Shown piece after piece: positions 22,508 through 34,282 of a stretch of 64,000 bases of DNA. The stretch is from positions 3,461 through 67,460 of the forward strand of contig VSDK01028396.1 in the NCBI GenBank assembly GCA_009767595.1, written 5' to 3'. The notes under the pieces were generated by a model. That model had not been told where the DNA came from, ran no database searches, and worked only from the letters and a program-made list of their open reading frames with translations. Origin of the DNA: Symbiodinium kawagutii (taxonomy: Eukaryota > Sar > Dinophyceae > Suessiales > Symbiodiniaceae). Position numbers and translations under genes: made by a program. The first letter of the stretch is position 1, and each line of letters starts with the position of its first letter.

Positions 22508-23827
22508 GCAGAGCTGGGGCGGCTGGTTTGATGCAGTATCTGGAGATCATTGAATGTTTGTATTTTCATATTTTCGGATTCAGTGCGACAATATTTGTTG
22601 CTGATTTCAAGTGGAGAGTCACGGTTCCTTCACTGCGTTTAAGTTGCAGGCACTCGCCGTGGATCCCGAACCCTAGACATGATAATAGATACATCGGACT
22701 TGAAAAAGGTACGGGCCATATCGATCTACATGGTCAGTAATTATTCTGTTCCATGACGGTCAGTTTTACAGGAAAATGACGGTTAATGCTGGTCATGCAC
22801 GAGGTCGTGTTTGCTGTTTCAGCTGCCGCAAATTTGGGCCATCTGGCAACAACCAGGAGTGTATCGATCGAACGCTGATAAGGGTATTTACCCCAGTTAC
22901 AGCCTAAGTGAACTAGCTGAGGGGTAGTGTACCACTCTGTAATGATATGATCCAGTATGGACCCATGGACCATGCTGTCATAAGCCATCTGCTATCCATC
23001 GTCGTCATCATCATCAGGGGAGATCCAGCTGTGCAAAAACCCTCCAGATTTCATGGTAGATCCCCAGCTATTGAATTGGGAAATTATTGGTGCTTGATCA
23101 ACAGCTCGATCATCGATTCATTTTTCGATTTTGGTTGGTGGTTATTGGTTATGAAAATCACCGGGGATGTTATGCCATCACCTGCTGACTTCAGCCTTTT
23201 CACAACCACAGCTATCAGCATTTATGATGTTACCGCGAGCAACTATTGGCAATCATAAGCTAGAATCATCTGTTGCTGGCTCCTGTTGGTGTAGCCAGTA
23301 TCTACCATCGTTATCCACGCTTTTAAAGTATAGCAACTGGATTGATAAACCCCAGGCTGGTAAAGAAGGTGGTATCCACACAAAGTCATGGCTCTCTACT
23401 AAATTGGTACACCCTGATTGATAAACCTAGAGTTTATCCCAGAGTTCATTTCTCCGGGGTTGACATCATTGTCAACCATCATTGACCATCACGAACAATT
23501 ATTAGAAATCATTGGCTATCATCAAGCGTAAACCACTGCGATCCAGTACCGGCTGAATTTAAACCTTGATTGACCATCATCAAATAACTAGCAATTTATT
23601 ATCAACCACATCATTCATACCTTGATTGGACCTACTGAAATTATACAAACCATCATTAGACCTTTGTTACCCATTGTTGACCATTGTCAACCACTGTTAA
23701 GCCATTGATTACTGTAGTTGCTTGAACTTTTAACCCTCCAGCACAACCATTCAACAACCAAGCCGTTATTCACCAACTGATTTCACTGTGATCTAAGCAC
23801 AATGGTTGATTGGAAAATGTTGTTATA

Positions 23828-23911
23828 TACATGGTGGTTTCTTTAAATGGTGGACCCCAAAAATGGTTGGTTTACTACCTATAAATGCTTATTTTGAGAA
23901 ACCACCATGTG
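23828..23911. repeat. GTACC inverted-repeat element, copy 6
   Basis: From atggtggtttctttaaatgg to cttattttgagaaaccacca, directly abutting copy 7. Internal TIR bases are diverged. Confidence 0.7.
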
Positions 23912-24012
23912 GTAGTTTCTTAAAATGGGGGACCCCTAAAGATGGTTGCTTTCATACTATAGATGATCAAGTGTTCATATTAGATGATTTGATGGCACCC
24001 TTATTTTGAGAA
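23910..24012. repeat. GTACC inverted-repeat element, copy 7
   Basis: From tgtggtagtttcttaaaatg to ggcacccttattttgagaat. Head-to-tail with copy 6. Confidence 0.7.
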
Positions 24013-24722
24013 TTGCTACATAGTGCTTCAGCTCATACTTAAAAACCATCATGTTTTGGCGCCACACGTGCAGACCGCAACCATGAACCATTCACCATTT
24101 CTTGTGAGTCCCATTTGCCAGTAACCAGTCACCACCGCTCCAGGCTTAGACTTTGAGTTCGGACATATCGTCAAAGGCGCGAAAAACAGCAGGTTTGATT
24201 GTGGGATGTCTAACATGGCTGGTGATAGATTGTCATTTGAGTCCGTCAGATGAAGATTATCAGCGACGTGATTCAGGTGAAGTGCCATCATCAATCATTG
24301 ACAAGAGTCAGTAATGTGGTCCATCTGTCAATTTCCTTAGTGTGACCACCGCGTTTAGATGCAACTGATGTACAGTACCTGATGTTAGGAAAGTGAATAT
24401 GGTTGACCCAACAAAAACATGGTTTGTCATTTTTGCTAGGAATCATCGAGGTTGAACCCTTTGGTGATATCACTCCGAATAAATACCCTTGTTATCAATT
24501 GCTGCAAGCTGCATGATACAGCCAAACACACATAGCCACTACTGTTTGTTGCTCAATGTTGGTCTTATGTTTATGATTATTTGGATGCTTCTAAACTTAC
24601 GGATCTGATTTTGTGTTGGAGTGATTGTAGATGTACACGCATACGGGGATGAGTTCATACCAATGACTCCAAATCTAGGTGAACATGGATGCCTTTGGGA
24701 TGAAACCACGGCTAGAAACCAG

Positions 24723-24894
24723 GGCTACAACGACCCCTACCATCTCTACCCCTTGCTTGTTGCAGGGTTTGCCACGTGCCACGGGTTGGGCGGCCTGGGG
24801 CAAGGAGTGAAGCAGATCGAAGACTTCTCCAAGCAAGTGACTGAGCTCAAGCCGAGAATAGCACATGGAGAGCCGGTGGATATCTACCAAACAG
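24723..24894 (+). CDS. Gene A2 exon 8 (GA donor)
   Basis: Acceptor agaaaccag|GGC, phase 0, 57 codons plus one base. It reads GYNDPYHLYPLLVAGFATCH, a Gly-rich link, VKQIEDFSKQVTELKPRIAH and GEPVDIYQTG. The frame is clean and rich in RNY codons. The donor ACAG|gactgg is GA, with no usable GT nearby. Together with A1 this is the best evidence for GA donors in the window. Confidence 0.65.
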
Positions 24895-25348
24895 GACTGG
24901 GAGATTGGTGGTTTTTTGTTGGGAAAGTAGAAGTGGATTTAAAGGCAAAACTTGCCATTCTGGGTGGTTGAAATAGGTGATATGGTCTAGTTGATGGTTT
25001 TTCCTGGAAAAGTCAAAGTTGATTTCCAAAGGTTAGGTGGTTTGGATGCTCTAGTTGTTTTTTTGTTGGGAAAGCAGAAGTGGATATCTTTCTAGGGTGA
25101 AACTATGACTAAACATGCGATGAACTATGGGGTAACCAACAATAATAGCTGCTTGGTGGAGTGATTGACATTCTTGATTTCCTTTGGGGATAAGAGTGAT
25201 TGATAATAGGGGATAATAAGCAACAAAAATGGTCAAACAGCTGCTAGTTGGTGGTTCGATTGACATTTTTTTCCAAAGACTTTGGGATGGTTGGCTGATT
25301 CGCTGGCGCAAAAATTACTGGGATGGCGACACCAAGCACCCACCGCAG

Positions 25349-25417
25349 GACATCCACGAAAAGTCTACTGGTCACTTGGTGGCAGCGAAAACGCTGCAAT
25401 TGCCAGCTGGGAAAGCG
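25349..25417 (+). CDS. Gene A2 exon 9, shortened or broken
   Basis: Acceptor accgcag|GA joins to exon 8 as YQTG|HPRKVYWSLGGSE, then NAAIASWES. In A1 the frame continues through GVGTTELG. In A2 that stretch is present but out of frame, and the A2 frame stops at TGA (25429). The GT at 25418 would rescue the end but gives the wrong phase for the next exon. Confidence 0.5.
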
Positions 25418-25560
25418 GTGGGCACCACTGAATTTGGATTCTGCCTCACGGGTTGACTTAACATCTTGACGTGGACTGACTTGAGGTGGTCACGACTGGA
25501 GGACTTGGTCGGCTGGTTGTGGCTGTGCCAGCGCTCAATTCACTTTCACTTACTTGCTAC

Positions 25561-25606
25561 AAGTCATCCCTCATCATCCCTCATCATCCCTCATCATCCC
25601 TCATTT
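25561..25606. repeat. (TCATCATCCC)n tandem decamer
   Basis: Four to five units of the 10-mer catccctcat, intronic. Confidence 0.9.
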
Positions 25607-25954
25607 TTTTTGTAAGTTGGCTTATGTAACCATCATTATAGCCATCATTTTAACAATCATGTCAGTGAACCAAGCATTATAACCTCCATCAGCAACTATG
25701 GACCCAGTTGAAGCTCCATCATTAGTCATTAGTCATCAGCATGATCTTCATTCACCAGTGTGAACGACCACTATTGACTAATGAACGACCAGGGTTTCAT
25801 GGTCAATGATGATCATGGTATTGACCCTTGTTGATCATCATTGACCATGAAACCTGAGTCGCGATTGAAAGTATGCACAGGAGTACATATGCATACTTTG
25901 GCCAGCGGCTCGGCTCATCTGTCGAGACACTGTTACAGCACCTTGTTGGCCCAG

Positions 25955-26099
25955 GGACCCCGACTTCGATATCTTCAAGTACATCTTCATGGAGAAATAT
26001 GGCGATATCAACGGAGGAGTCAAGTCCTTGAAGCTGGGCCCTAACGCAACGCACAGTTCGCTGAGCGAAGCTGGGGAAGGACATGGCTACACGGCGAGG
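25955..26099 (+). CDS. Gene A2 exon 10
   Basis: Acceptor tggcccag|G. It encodes DPDFDIFKYIFMEKYGD, INGGVKSLKLGPNATHSS and LSEAGEGHGYTAR. It ends CGAGG|gttggt in phase 0. The tail is longer than in A1. Confidence 0.6.
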
Positions 26100-26295
26100 G
26101 TTGGTGAAAGATCGTATGAAATGGAACATAGGAGTTTGGCAATGCATTTTGCATATCGGGCACAGGTTCATATTCTATGTCATGTATTGATATGTGCGTT
26201 TTTGTGTCTTTGAAGATTCTATGTTTACTCATCCGTGTGTATGGGTTGCCACATGTTGCCAACTGCTGGTGGACGAACATCCCAACAAAGGAGCA

Positions 26296-26432
26296 AGGTG
26301 GGCCCCGTTCACCAGCTATAAGTTGGGTAATAACTAGGGTGACTATGGGTAACGACCAGTCATGGTAGATATAACTCTAGTTCTATAAATGGCCTTACAA
26401 ACCAAGTTATACCTGGGGGGCCCACCTTGAAC
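26296..26432. repeat. GGTGGGCCCC inverted-repeat element, copy 1
   Basis: Left end gcaaggtgggccccg, right end ggggggcccaccttg, interior rich in ataactagg-type sequence. Other copies are at 46466, 47407 and 48951. Confidence 0.8.
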
Positions 26433-26685
26433 CTATTTGCGGTAGGATTCACCCATGGTTATCATCGTAAGGCCCCCAATGTGTTGGCGAATGACCATAG
26501 CAATGAGTTTTGATCATGGTCAATATCATATGTCAATATCGTATGTGCTGTGTATATATATATATATGCAATATCATGTAAATAAATCAATATCGACATA
26601 TATATATATATGTATATACACAGATACATCTATGTGTCATCAGTTTGTCATATTGTCTGAGAATCAGTCACTGCACAGTCTCCAG

Positions 26686-26791
26686 ACTTGGGCGGGCTTC
26701 GTTTGGGCTTCAGCTGGACTGTTCCGCTTGTATGGCCTCGGGCTGTTCCAAGGAGCTGTTGTCCACGTCTTCGCAGATTTGGACAGAACAG
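26686..26791 (+). CDS. Possible Gene A2 exon 11
   Basis: After gtctccag the frame reads TWAGFVWASAGLFRLYGLG then LFQGAVVHVFADLDRT and ends AACAG|gaggca, a GA donor. Phase 0 fits the end of exon 10. The hydrophobic character would suit a membrane segment. Similarity to A1 exon 11 is weak, so this is tentative. Confidence 0.35.
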
Positions 26792-27599
26792 GAGGCACAA
26801 GAGGAAACGACATCACCACCACCAGCATCATCACCACCATCACCATCATGCGAAGCGTGATGAGTCAGTTCTAGCCTGATTCCAGTGGTCAAAACTTGAT
26901 CAACAAGGTCGCTGCACCACTGCGTGTTCAGATCTTGCCGGTGGTCTTCATTTTTGCACAGCGCAAAGGTTGATAAAAACCGAGCGCGAGGGAAGGGCCG
27001 CGATTCAGCTGGTGGTTGGTTTGATGGGTTAGTTCGGTGGTTGGTTGGTAGCTGCTCTATGTAGAAGATTGGATTAAGCAGCAGATCAGCATCATCAGTT
27101 TGTTGCATATCCTCCGCAGTATGATTGTCATCATCCAAGCTAAAAGGAACCGCTGGACCATGGGTACCATATATCAGCTGAGATGCACCCCAAAGACTGA
27201 CTTCTTAGACGTGCAGCTGGAAACCCAGAACTAGTAGTTACCCCTATAAACCAACTTAGGCAAGCAGGGGGGGCCACCTTGTAGATGACATGGTTCAGAG
27301 AGGTCATAGTAGAAGACCTTCTTTGATGTTTGGCATACCTTGGGCTATGGACACACACACACACAAACACATGTCTCAAGCAGGTCAATTATTTCTACCC
27401 ATAAGAAAATAGTAAATCCAATGGTCATTATTCACTCATCAACATTTGCTAACCACAATGGATCACATAATCATACGGTTTACCACTATGGCCAATATGT
27501 TAGCCGTTCACACTTGTTGAACCATAAGAAAGTATATCAATTGGATATGTTAAGCATATATGAATATACATATATATATACTTATGCACTGTACATACT

Positions 27600-28160
27600 T
27601 CCATGTCAGCAATGATTCAGCTATCAACATTTGTCACAAACAATCGACATTTGTTCATCTTGTACTTGAGCAATAGATACCATGAACTACCTATGATTGC
27701 ATGATTTGTGAACCATAGATATTGACCATGATGACCACACATGAATAACTACTAACAATTGCTAATGATGATCATTATTGCGATTTAACCACCAATTACT
27801 GGTTATTAAACCATAGAGAAACCGTAGAGTAAGCATTACATAGATTCACTATTCAACAAACGACCATCAAAACTATCTAGCTATTAAACCATAGATGTTA
27901 GCGACATTACTAGCTCTTAAGCAGTGGTTGTTGATGGTTGGCTAAACGACATGACCGGCTATCAAACCATAGATTAAGCATTAGACTACTGTAACCATTA
28001 GACTAACCATTAGATTAACCATAAATAAACCATTAGATTAACTTGATTAACCATAAGTCAACCAGTAGATTAACCATAAATCAACCAGTAGATTATCCAT
28101 AACGATTAGATGAACGACCTTTACAACCATTAGATCAACCACATGACCAGCTGATGAACT
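27600..28160. repeat. Degenerate ACCAT/ATTAACCATA tract
   Basis: Repeated aaccattagattaaccata and ctattaaaccatagat units in one polarity. It faces ATGGT-type DNA at 28260-28520 across a small GC-rich block at 28200-28250. No gene is seen. Confidence 0.75.
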
Positions 28161-28205
28161 ACAGATGCTGACCATTGCTTCACCCAACTTTTCGCTGTTC
28201 GCCAG

Positions 28206-28247
28206 GAACCGCCGCCACAGGCGCGACTGAGGGGCGAGAAGGAGGGT
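28206..28247 (+). CDS. Possible mini-exon
   Basis: A small GC-rich island between polarity-switching repeats, after gttcgccag. It reads EPPPQARLRGEKE and ends at gaggg or gtgcga. It is too short to assign. It is listed because its setting is like that of the supported exons. Confidence 0.3.
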
Positions 28248-28546
28248 GCGATTAGGGTTGATATATAATGTTTAAGGAGGGCCAAGATGGTGAATGGTTA
28301 AGGATTTATAGATTGAGAGGGTGAATGCTTAATGATGCTTCAAGATGATTGATGGCTGATTGTCAATGATTAACATCATCAGTCATGCGATTTTCTCGGT
28401 GAAGGATCCTTTAATTCATGCTTAGGGTGTTTAAATTAAGAGGATTGAGGATGAATGCTCAATGATGCTTCAAGATGATTGATGGCTGATTGAAGGTGAT
28501 ATTCAATGATGGTTCACGATGGTCCACTGATGGCAGCCAATATGGA

Positions 28547-28626
28547 TGTTTCTCCCAAATCATCCCATATTAATCAGTTGTAGTAATAAAGCAACCATTT
28601 TTGGTCCCCTAATTTAAGAAATCACC
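28547..28626. repeat. GTACC inverted-repeat element, copy 8
   Basis: From ggatgtttctcccaaatcat to tcccctaatttaagaaatca, core in reverse orientation. Confidence 0.65.
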
Positions 28627-29279
28627 ATATGCGAAATGATTAGTGATGGTGTGGAGGCAAACATCCATCACAGCTAGTGTTTCTTGTCGCCACGCGTCAA
28701 GGTGATCCGGTGACTGATCAACGTTAGGACGTAGCAGATCAGCAGTAGACTTCCAGTCGCAGTCACCCCCAATGCGAAAAAAAGCACCGCCATGTTTGTA
28801 GTATCATCATTTGCCCAATTGGTTGATGGTTTGTTGGTACTAGCATCGGTTGCCCACCTAAAGTTCAGTGGGTTCTTTCTTCTGGGAAAATCGACGTTTG
28901 AAATCCGGCTGTTGTAATCACACTTTGACCTGGGCTTTCCCAGGTCGATTTTCTACTGTGAACTTACGGAGTACTGCCAGTCTTACAGGTCCATACAACC
29001 ACAGTCTGTTGTACAATCAGACTATCATAGGTCCAACCATTTGATTATCATATGTTAACTATCATGCATAATAGTTATTGTTGCGAACAGTTTTCCACTA
29101 TGACTTAAAGGCTTGAATATGGTCCATCCAGTATCAAGTACTGTTGTGCATACTCTTGGGGAACCCAGCTACTCCCGCTCTTGTCATTTTATTTGTTTTC
29201 AAAGTCGCTACGAGAACGAGTAGCTGAGTAGCTTAATTTGGAATTCTCAGCTCTCTCGAAGCACTAGTCTACCGCTTGG

Positions 29280-29415
29280 CATAACCACTGCTGGTATAGC
29301 CACTTCTGAAGCCATTCTCAGCTCGTCACCACCAATCAGCAGTGCTAATGATCAGCAGTGGTATAACCAGCAGTGTTGGTATAACCAGCAGTGCTATACC
29401 TGCTACTAACCAGCT
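29280..29415. repeat. ACCAGCAGTG direct repeats
   Basis: Units such as ataaccagcagtg and ccactgctggta occur repeatedly in both orientations. The small frame following near 29467 (SETVGNSETGRQ) could be an exon but is weak. Confidence 0.6.
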
Positions 29416-29525
29416 TGGTGGATCCACTGCTGGTCACCACGTTGTGGCACCAGCTGGTGGACCCCAGGTTCTGAGACCGTGGGGAACTCAGAGACGGGAC
29501 GACAAGGAAAAATGTGGTGCCGTGG

Positions 29526-29618
29526 TGGTTTCTCAAGTCATGGGGGACCCCCCCCACTTATCATCCAGTGTATCAACCATTTAATAGTCATAAGCCAACC
29601 ATAAAGTGAGGGTCCCCT
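29526..29618. repeat. GTACC inverted-repeat element, copy 9
   Basis: From ggtggtttctcaagtcatgg to agtgagggtcccc, core in reverse orientation. Confidence 0.7.
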
Positions 29619-29941
29619 GTGACTAACACCATATACGCACTGGGGCTAAGGCAACTGAGGAGATTACTAACAACTAAGGATATGAACTAGCAAAGACGCA
29701 TGATCTTTGCTGCCCTCAGCAGCGATAAGTAGATGTCAAATGATGTCAACATGCATAGGGATGCACATTTACATACAGTGCATCATACGGATGTATATAC
29801 ACATACATGTGTATATGTTCATATATATATATATATACATGCATATGTATATGTAGTTGTATGCAGGATGTTTTCCAAGGGTTTTTCCCAACAAAATGGT
29901 CGTTTTCCTCAAAGTCATGGCCATGATTGGATGCTTCGCAG

Positions 29942-30092
29942 CACCATCTATGGACAGTTGGATGCCGTTCGGGGTCATGGCGACCTGCGGTACCGGCCGA
30001 GGCCCATGTCCATGCTGCCAACGATGCAGCCCATGCCGGCGATGATGCCGATGCCAATGCCAACGATGATGCCACTCAGTGTGTCGAATCTG
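29942..30092 (+). CDS. Gene Y exon a: Met/Pro-rich
   Basis: First recognised exon of gene Y. After ttcgcag it reads TIYGQLDAVRGHGDLRYRP, then a Met/Pro tract (MPAMMPMPMPTMMPL) and SVSNL, ending CTG|gtgggt in phase 0, which fits the next exon. The gatgcc hexamer repeat keeps all three frames open. A second frame gives an Ala/Asp-rich peptide (AHAGDDADANANDDA) with better RNY codons, and a third starts with a signal-like MVVFLKVMAMIGCFAA. The Met/Pro frame is preferred only because its phase links on, so the frame is uncertain. Confidence 0.4.
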
Positions 30093-30738
30093 GTGGGTTG
30101 AGACGGTTGGTCAATATGAACCAACAGCCATGGGTAGGTAGCAGTATAACCCACTATTCAGTGGTTATAAGTTACAAACATGTTATCAACTACAACTATA
30201 AGCCACTAATCATCATCCCACTAAGTAACCATGGTTATAACCCACTCATCAGTGGTGTAACTCCAGTTGAAGAACTTGATAACCATGGTTCGTAACCACT
30301 TGCTAAGTGGGATGATCCTCCAAGGAGCAGTTCACCGTCCCAAGAAAGACGAGTGACTGGTCATTTACGGGGAGCAGCCAGGTTAGCAGGTTGCCCACAG
30401 CCAAAAACAAGAGGACACTGCCAACATTCATTAGTGATTGACAATGATGATTCGATTCAATGTTGATAATGTTGCTTTCATTGATAATGATCTCATTCAG
30501 TTCCTATATTGATGATAATGATTCACAAAGATAATTGGTGCTTAATGCGATAGACAATTCATCATCAATTGACATTATATGGTTGATAGTACTGTTATTA
30601 GCTTTCCCTTGTTTTACAATGTTGTTGATCATCACTACTACTTATTATCGATAACTAATGACAATCAGTATTATTATCAGCAAGCTGCGTCAACGACCAT
30701 ATAGACAATATCAGCATCAATCATCGATGAATCCATAT

Positions 30739-30834
30739 GGTGGTTTCTCAACACAGAGACCTCCCAAATCATCCATTATTATTCATGTTTAGTCATAAGC
30801 CATCCATTTCTAGCGTGCCCTATAGCTTGAGAAA
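30739..30834. repeat. GTACC inverted-repeat element, copy 10 (degenerate)
   Basis: From ggtggtttctcaacacagag to tagcttgagaaagcatc. Confidence 0.6.
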
Positions 30835-31550
30835 GCATCATCTTGGTCTAGATCGGCAATCCATAGATTCAGCAGCCATGTCTTCCATCCGATTGATGAA
30901 CTAGTCCAGCAGTTGGGATATCACATATTGCCGATTGCTCAAACTTGGTGTGGTTTGGTGCGTTTGGCGATTCCCATGGATGCATTTATGAATGTGTACA
31001 AACTATTGTTGTTTCCCAACAATATGTGTGTATATATATATATATATTTGCATAAATATGATATAGCATTAACAATTTCCATGGGAAACATGCCATGATT
31101 TCTATAGATGCTCGCGCGTGTATAGACAGACATTTTCACCATTAATGCTTGGCTGTGCCAACACTGTTGGTTGCTCAATGATACCCCTCTACGGTTTTAG
31201 CGGCTTGTTTTGTACCAACACCCATACTGATATGTTCGCTTAGTATTGGTTAGTCATCGTCACTTATGATCCTATCAAGAACCAACGACCATGAAAAACA
31301 CCACAAAGGCTTTGGTAACGACTGACAATCCTCGATAGCCACACCTAGCTACCAAAAACACTCTCATGAATCATCGTGAAGCACCAATTACCCCACCAGC
31401 CTACCTGATTCTCGATTTGCTATCATTAACCATCATTTAGACACCATCTAACATGCTTCACCATCATATTCACCCCAGTGAACCATCCATGAAGCATCAT
31501 TTCACCAGTAGTCAACCACCCATGTCACCATCTAACCACGCCAATCTGAG

Positions 31551-31686
31551 GCCGATGCTTTCCCCTGGCATATCGCCTTTGATGCCACCCATGATGGGCC
31601 CCTTGCCGGGGCGGACTCCCGGGAGCTGGCAGCCCAGGGTCTCCTCTTGTATAGCGACTCAGGTTTTCCCTGCAAACTTCAGGACG
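31551..31686 (+). CDS. Gene Y exon b
   Basis: Acceptor aatctgag|GCC, donor GACG|gttagg. Forty-five codons read ADAFPWHIAFDATHDGPLAG, then ADSRELAAQGLLLYSD and SGFPCKLQD. The codon pattern is strongly RNY. A Met/Pro-rich frame over the same bases is open but does not link to neighbours. Flanks are ACCAT-type on the left and ATGGT-type on the right. No domain is recognised. Confidence 0.6.
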
Positions 31687-31993
31687 GTTAGGAACTGGTC
31701 ATAATCATGGTTGATGATGGTTAGTAGTGGTTAGTAGTGCTTACTATAGTAGTTAATAGTTGTTATAGGAGCTGGTCATGATGGTTGATGATGGTTAGTG
31801 GTCAGCAGTGGTAGTGGTTGTAGGAACTGGTCATGATCGTCAGTGCGACTGCTATCAGACCAAAAGTGAGGGAGCAACTGTAGGGGTATGACTTGTGAAG
31901 TAGAGATCGGATATACTTAACCACCATGATGGTTCATAGCAAGCCGAGCAGTTATCTACTAGGACGATTTTCATTCTTCTGGTCCCGCTGTAG

Positions 31994-32051
31994 GTCAAAT
32001 GTCCCGGCTGTTGGCTACGCTCTTAGTGGCTGGCTTCGAAGGCATATCTAC
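31994..32051 (+). CDS. Gene Y exon c
   Basis: Acceptor gctgtag|GT, donor TCTAC|gtaagt (the strongest donor in the window). It completes the Gly split by exon b and reads QMSRLLATLLVAGFEGIS. Both junction phases match their neighbours, which supports the call for so small an exon. Confidence 0.65.
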
Positions 32052-32579
32052 GTAAGTCCTTTCTAGAAACTCAGTTTGAAGGGAAATAACACATAGCTTT
32101 GATCACTTCAGACCTGACTTCAAACCTGGGGGTGGGTTCAAAGCCGAAAGTATCAAAAAGCAATCCTAGTGTTTCATCTTGGTGTCGTCTCTCCCAGCTG
32201 ATCTTTGGGTGAAAAAGTCGGGGTTCCCACATTTTGAACCACTCCCGATATGATGCCCAGCATTGTCAGCGCGGCAGCATGGTGGGTAAGGCTCAAGTTG
32301 GAATCATTTCGCAAACGAGGGAAACCGTGCGAATTGTGGTCAATATGATATGACAGCAATCGGGGGATCTCTGACTGTCAGGCACATGATAGGAGATGAT
32401 CAGCGGTTGACAGCTACAATCCTTCTACTTGGAACCTTGATGCGAAAGTCGCGTCTATTGGTCGGCAGCGTGTCAACTGCAAAACATATTGCCTTAGACT
32501 CTCGGGACTGATGATATCCCTTTGGTTTCGATTGTGAATTGACCACCCGAGACTGGAACATGATTCCCGTTCCTAGCAG

Positions 32580-32664
32580 CTGGGCTGCCCTTGGAGATGT
32601 TGCCCTCAGCGTCGGTGATCATCTGCCATCGTTGCGCTGCTTAGCGGCAGCGTTGGCCGCTGAG
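32580..32664 (+). CDS. Gene Y exon d (GC donor)
   Basis: Acceptor cctagcag|C completes the Thr codon of exon c. It encodes WAALGDVALSVGDHLPSLR then CLAAALAAE, an Ala/Leu-rich helix. The end is placed at GCTGAG|gcttgc, a GC donor in phase 0. The frame stays open to about 32765, so a longer exon ending at a GT is possible. Confidence 0.55.
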
Positions 32665-33049
32665 GCTTGCCATTCCCCAGACGGCCCTGAGCGCCCGCGA
32701 AAATGCTGGAGCTGGACGTGGTGGGTCATGGGGTGGCTGCTGGTAGCTTGTCCCATGTACGGGTGATGGTGAGGCCATGTTTAACCAACCAACAAAGGCT
32801 GGTAGTTGTTCACAACCCTTGACCCTGTGGCAGTCACTAACCTGGAAGCTAAAAATCATATTCTTTATAATGAAAATAACTATTGGCCTTTCCAGGTTAG
32901 GTTGCTAGAGTGTAGTAGTTCACCATGTGCTACACTGGCTTGGGATTGGACCTCTGACAAAACAGCAGTTGCGACATGTGTAGATTGCCACAGGCCTGCA
33001 AACTCCATGTTTTCTTGCGGGGATGTAGCCAGCTATTGATATCCTGAGC

Positions 33050-33140
33050 AGACTAGCAGTTTGTTTGATGCGGAGAACCATAATTTTTCATAGGAAACCC
33101 ATTCAAGAAGGGTGGTTCTCTACATCAAACTGTCAGATGG
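33050..33140. repeat. Short inverted repeat (GTTTGATGCGGAGAACCA)
   Basis: gtttgatgcggagaacca (33061) pairs with tggttctctacatcaaac near 33113-33130. Small hairpin element in a gene Y intron. Confidence 0.75.
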
Positions 33141-33788
33141 GCCCGGGGGCTGTGGTTGTGGGTCCCCAGCTCTTTGCATCGCATGAAAGACCAGTTGTAG
33201 ATGTAGTTGTTGGGTGGTGATCTACCACCGTTGGTAGGTTGATATTGACCCAAGGTCATCTTGTTGATTGACGTCCAACATTTCGAACCAGAGCCAAGTC
33301 TCCGTGAATTTCCTGCCATCTGCAGCGTGTGGTGGTGGCTGAACAATCATTTGAAGCAAGTGGACTGCCAGGAAGACAGCCAAACCTATGGAGCCATGAT
33401 CAACCACAGTTTAACCCTTGAAAACCACTAATTATCGCAAACATTCCCATCGATAAACATCAGCAGCCATCAGCGATTAGTCGCTGCAACTCCTATTGAA
33501 CATCAATAACCATCGTTAAACAGTGACATGATAACCATCATGGACTATCATCCATGATGAACCACTATCATCCACTGTCAACCATCAACGTCCATGGGTT
33601 TCACCATGATTCTCACCATGATTCTCACCATGATGGTTCAATCGACCATAGTTTCAGCCATGATTCTTACCACTGCGCGGGCACAACCATCCGTCACCAC
33701 CGGTATTCGGCGACCGGCCTCGCGTTCCATGTCGCCACGACGTGACATGGCAGCCTCCACTGGGGCGCGCGGCATGCCACGCTGTGAG

Positions 33789-33890
33789 CTTCGGCTCCTG
33801 GCCTTGCGGCTGCTGGCTTTGCCCCGCGGCAGTACCTGGGGGGCGCATGGACTTGATGAACGTGTGGAAGAAAACACAGTCGCAAGCTGA
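33789..33890 (+). CDS. Gene Y terminal exon
   Basis: After cgctgtgag, phase 0, it reads LRLLALRLLALPRGSTWG then AHGLDERVEENTVAS and stops at TGA (33888-33890). The same frame is open upstream to about 33600, so the acceptor may lie earlier (GC-rich DNA begins near 33670). An overlapping frame (RMDLMNVWKKTQSQAEKEW, donor ccag|gtatat at 33921) is a serious alternative. Confidence 0.4.
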   Translation, partial: LRLLALRLLALPRGSTWGAHGLDERVEENTVAS

Positions 33891-34019
33891 GAAAGAATGG
33901 AGAAATATCATTTTCCATCCAGGTATATCCAGCTTTTCAAAACAGTACCTTAGAATGGAGAATACCTGGGAGCTCGAAAATCAATGGACTGAGTTGGGCG
34001 TCAAGCGAGTGACTGGGTA

Positions 34020-34101
34020 GTCATGGTTGGTTTAGTACTGTACATGGTCAATATCAAGAATGATAGCTGAGGGTACCCCTATGACTTGAGAAACCACTAA
34101 T
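34020..34101. repeat. GTACC inverted-repeat element, copy 11 (3' part)
   Basis: catggttggtttagtactgt ... gagggtacccctatgacttgagaaaccac. The left end is missing or diverged. Confidence 0.6.
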
Positions 34102-34282
34102 TGATGATGATCTCAAGATGAATTTGGATGGTGATGAATGATGGTAGTAGTTGATTGTTCATAGTGTGTAGTAGTTAAGTGCTGGACAATATTGTTCGCT
34201 GCAACCCTGAGGTTTGCTCGCGGGCAACAGGAAGGCTTTCCCTCTCCCAAATTCCTGCGTAGGGCCGTTGTTTTTCAGCTTC

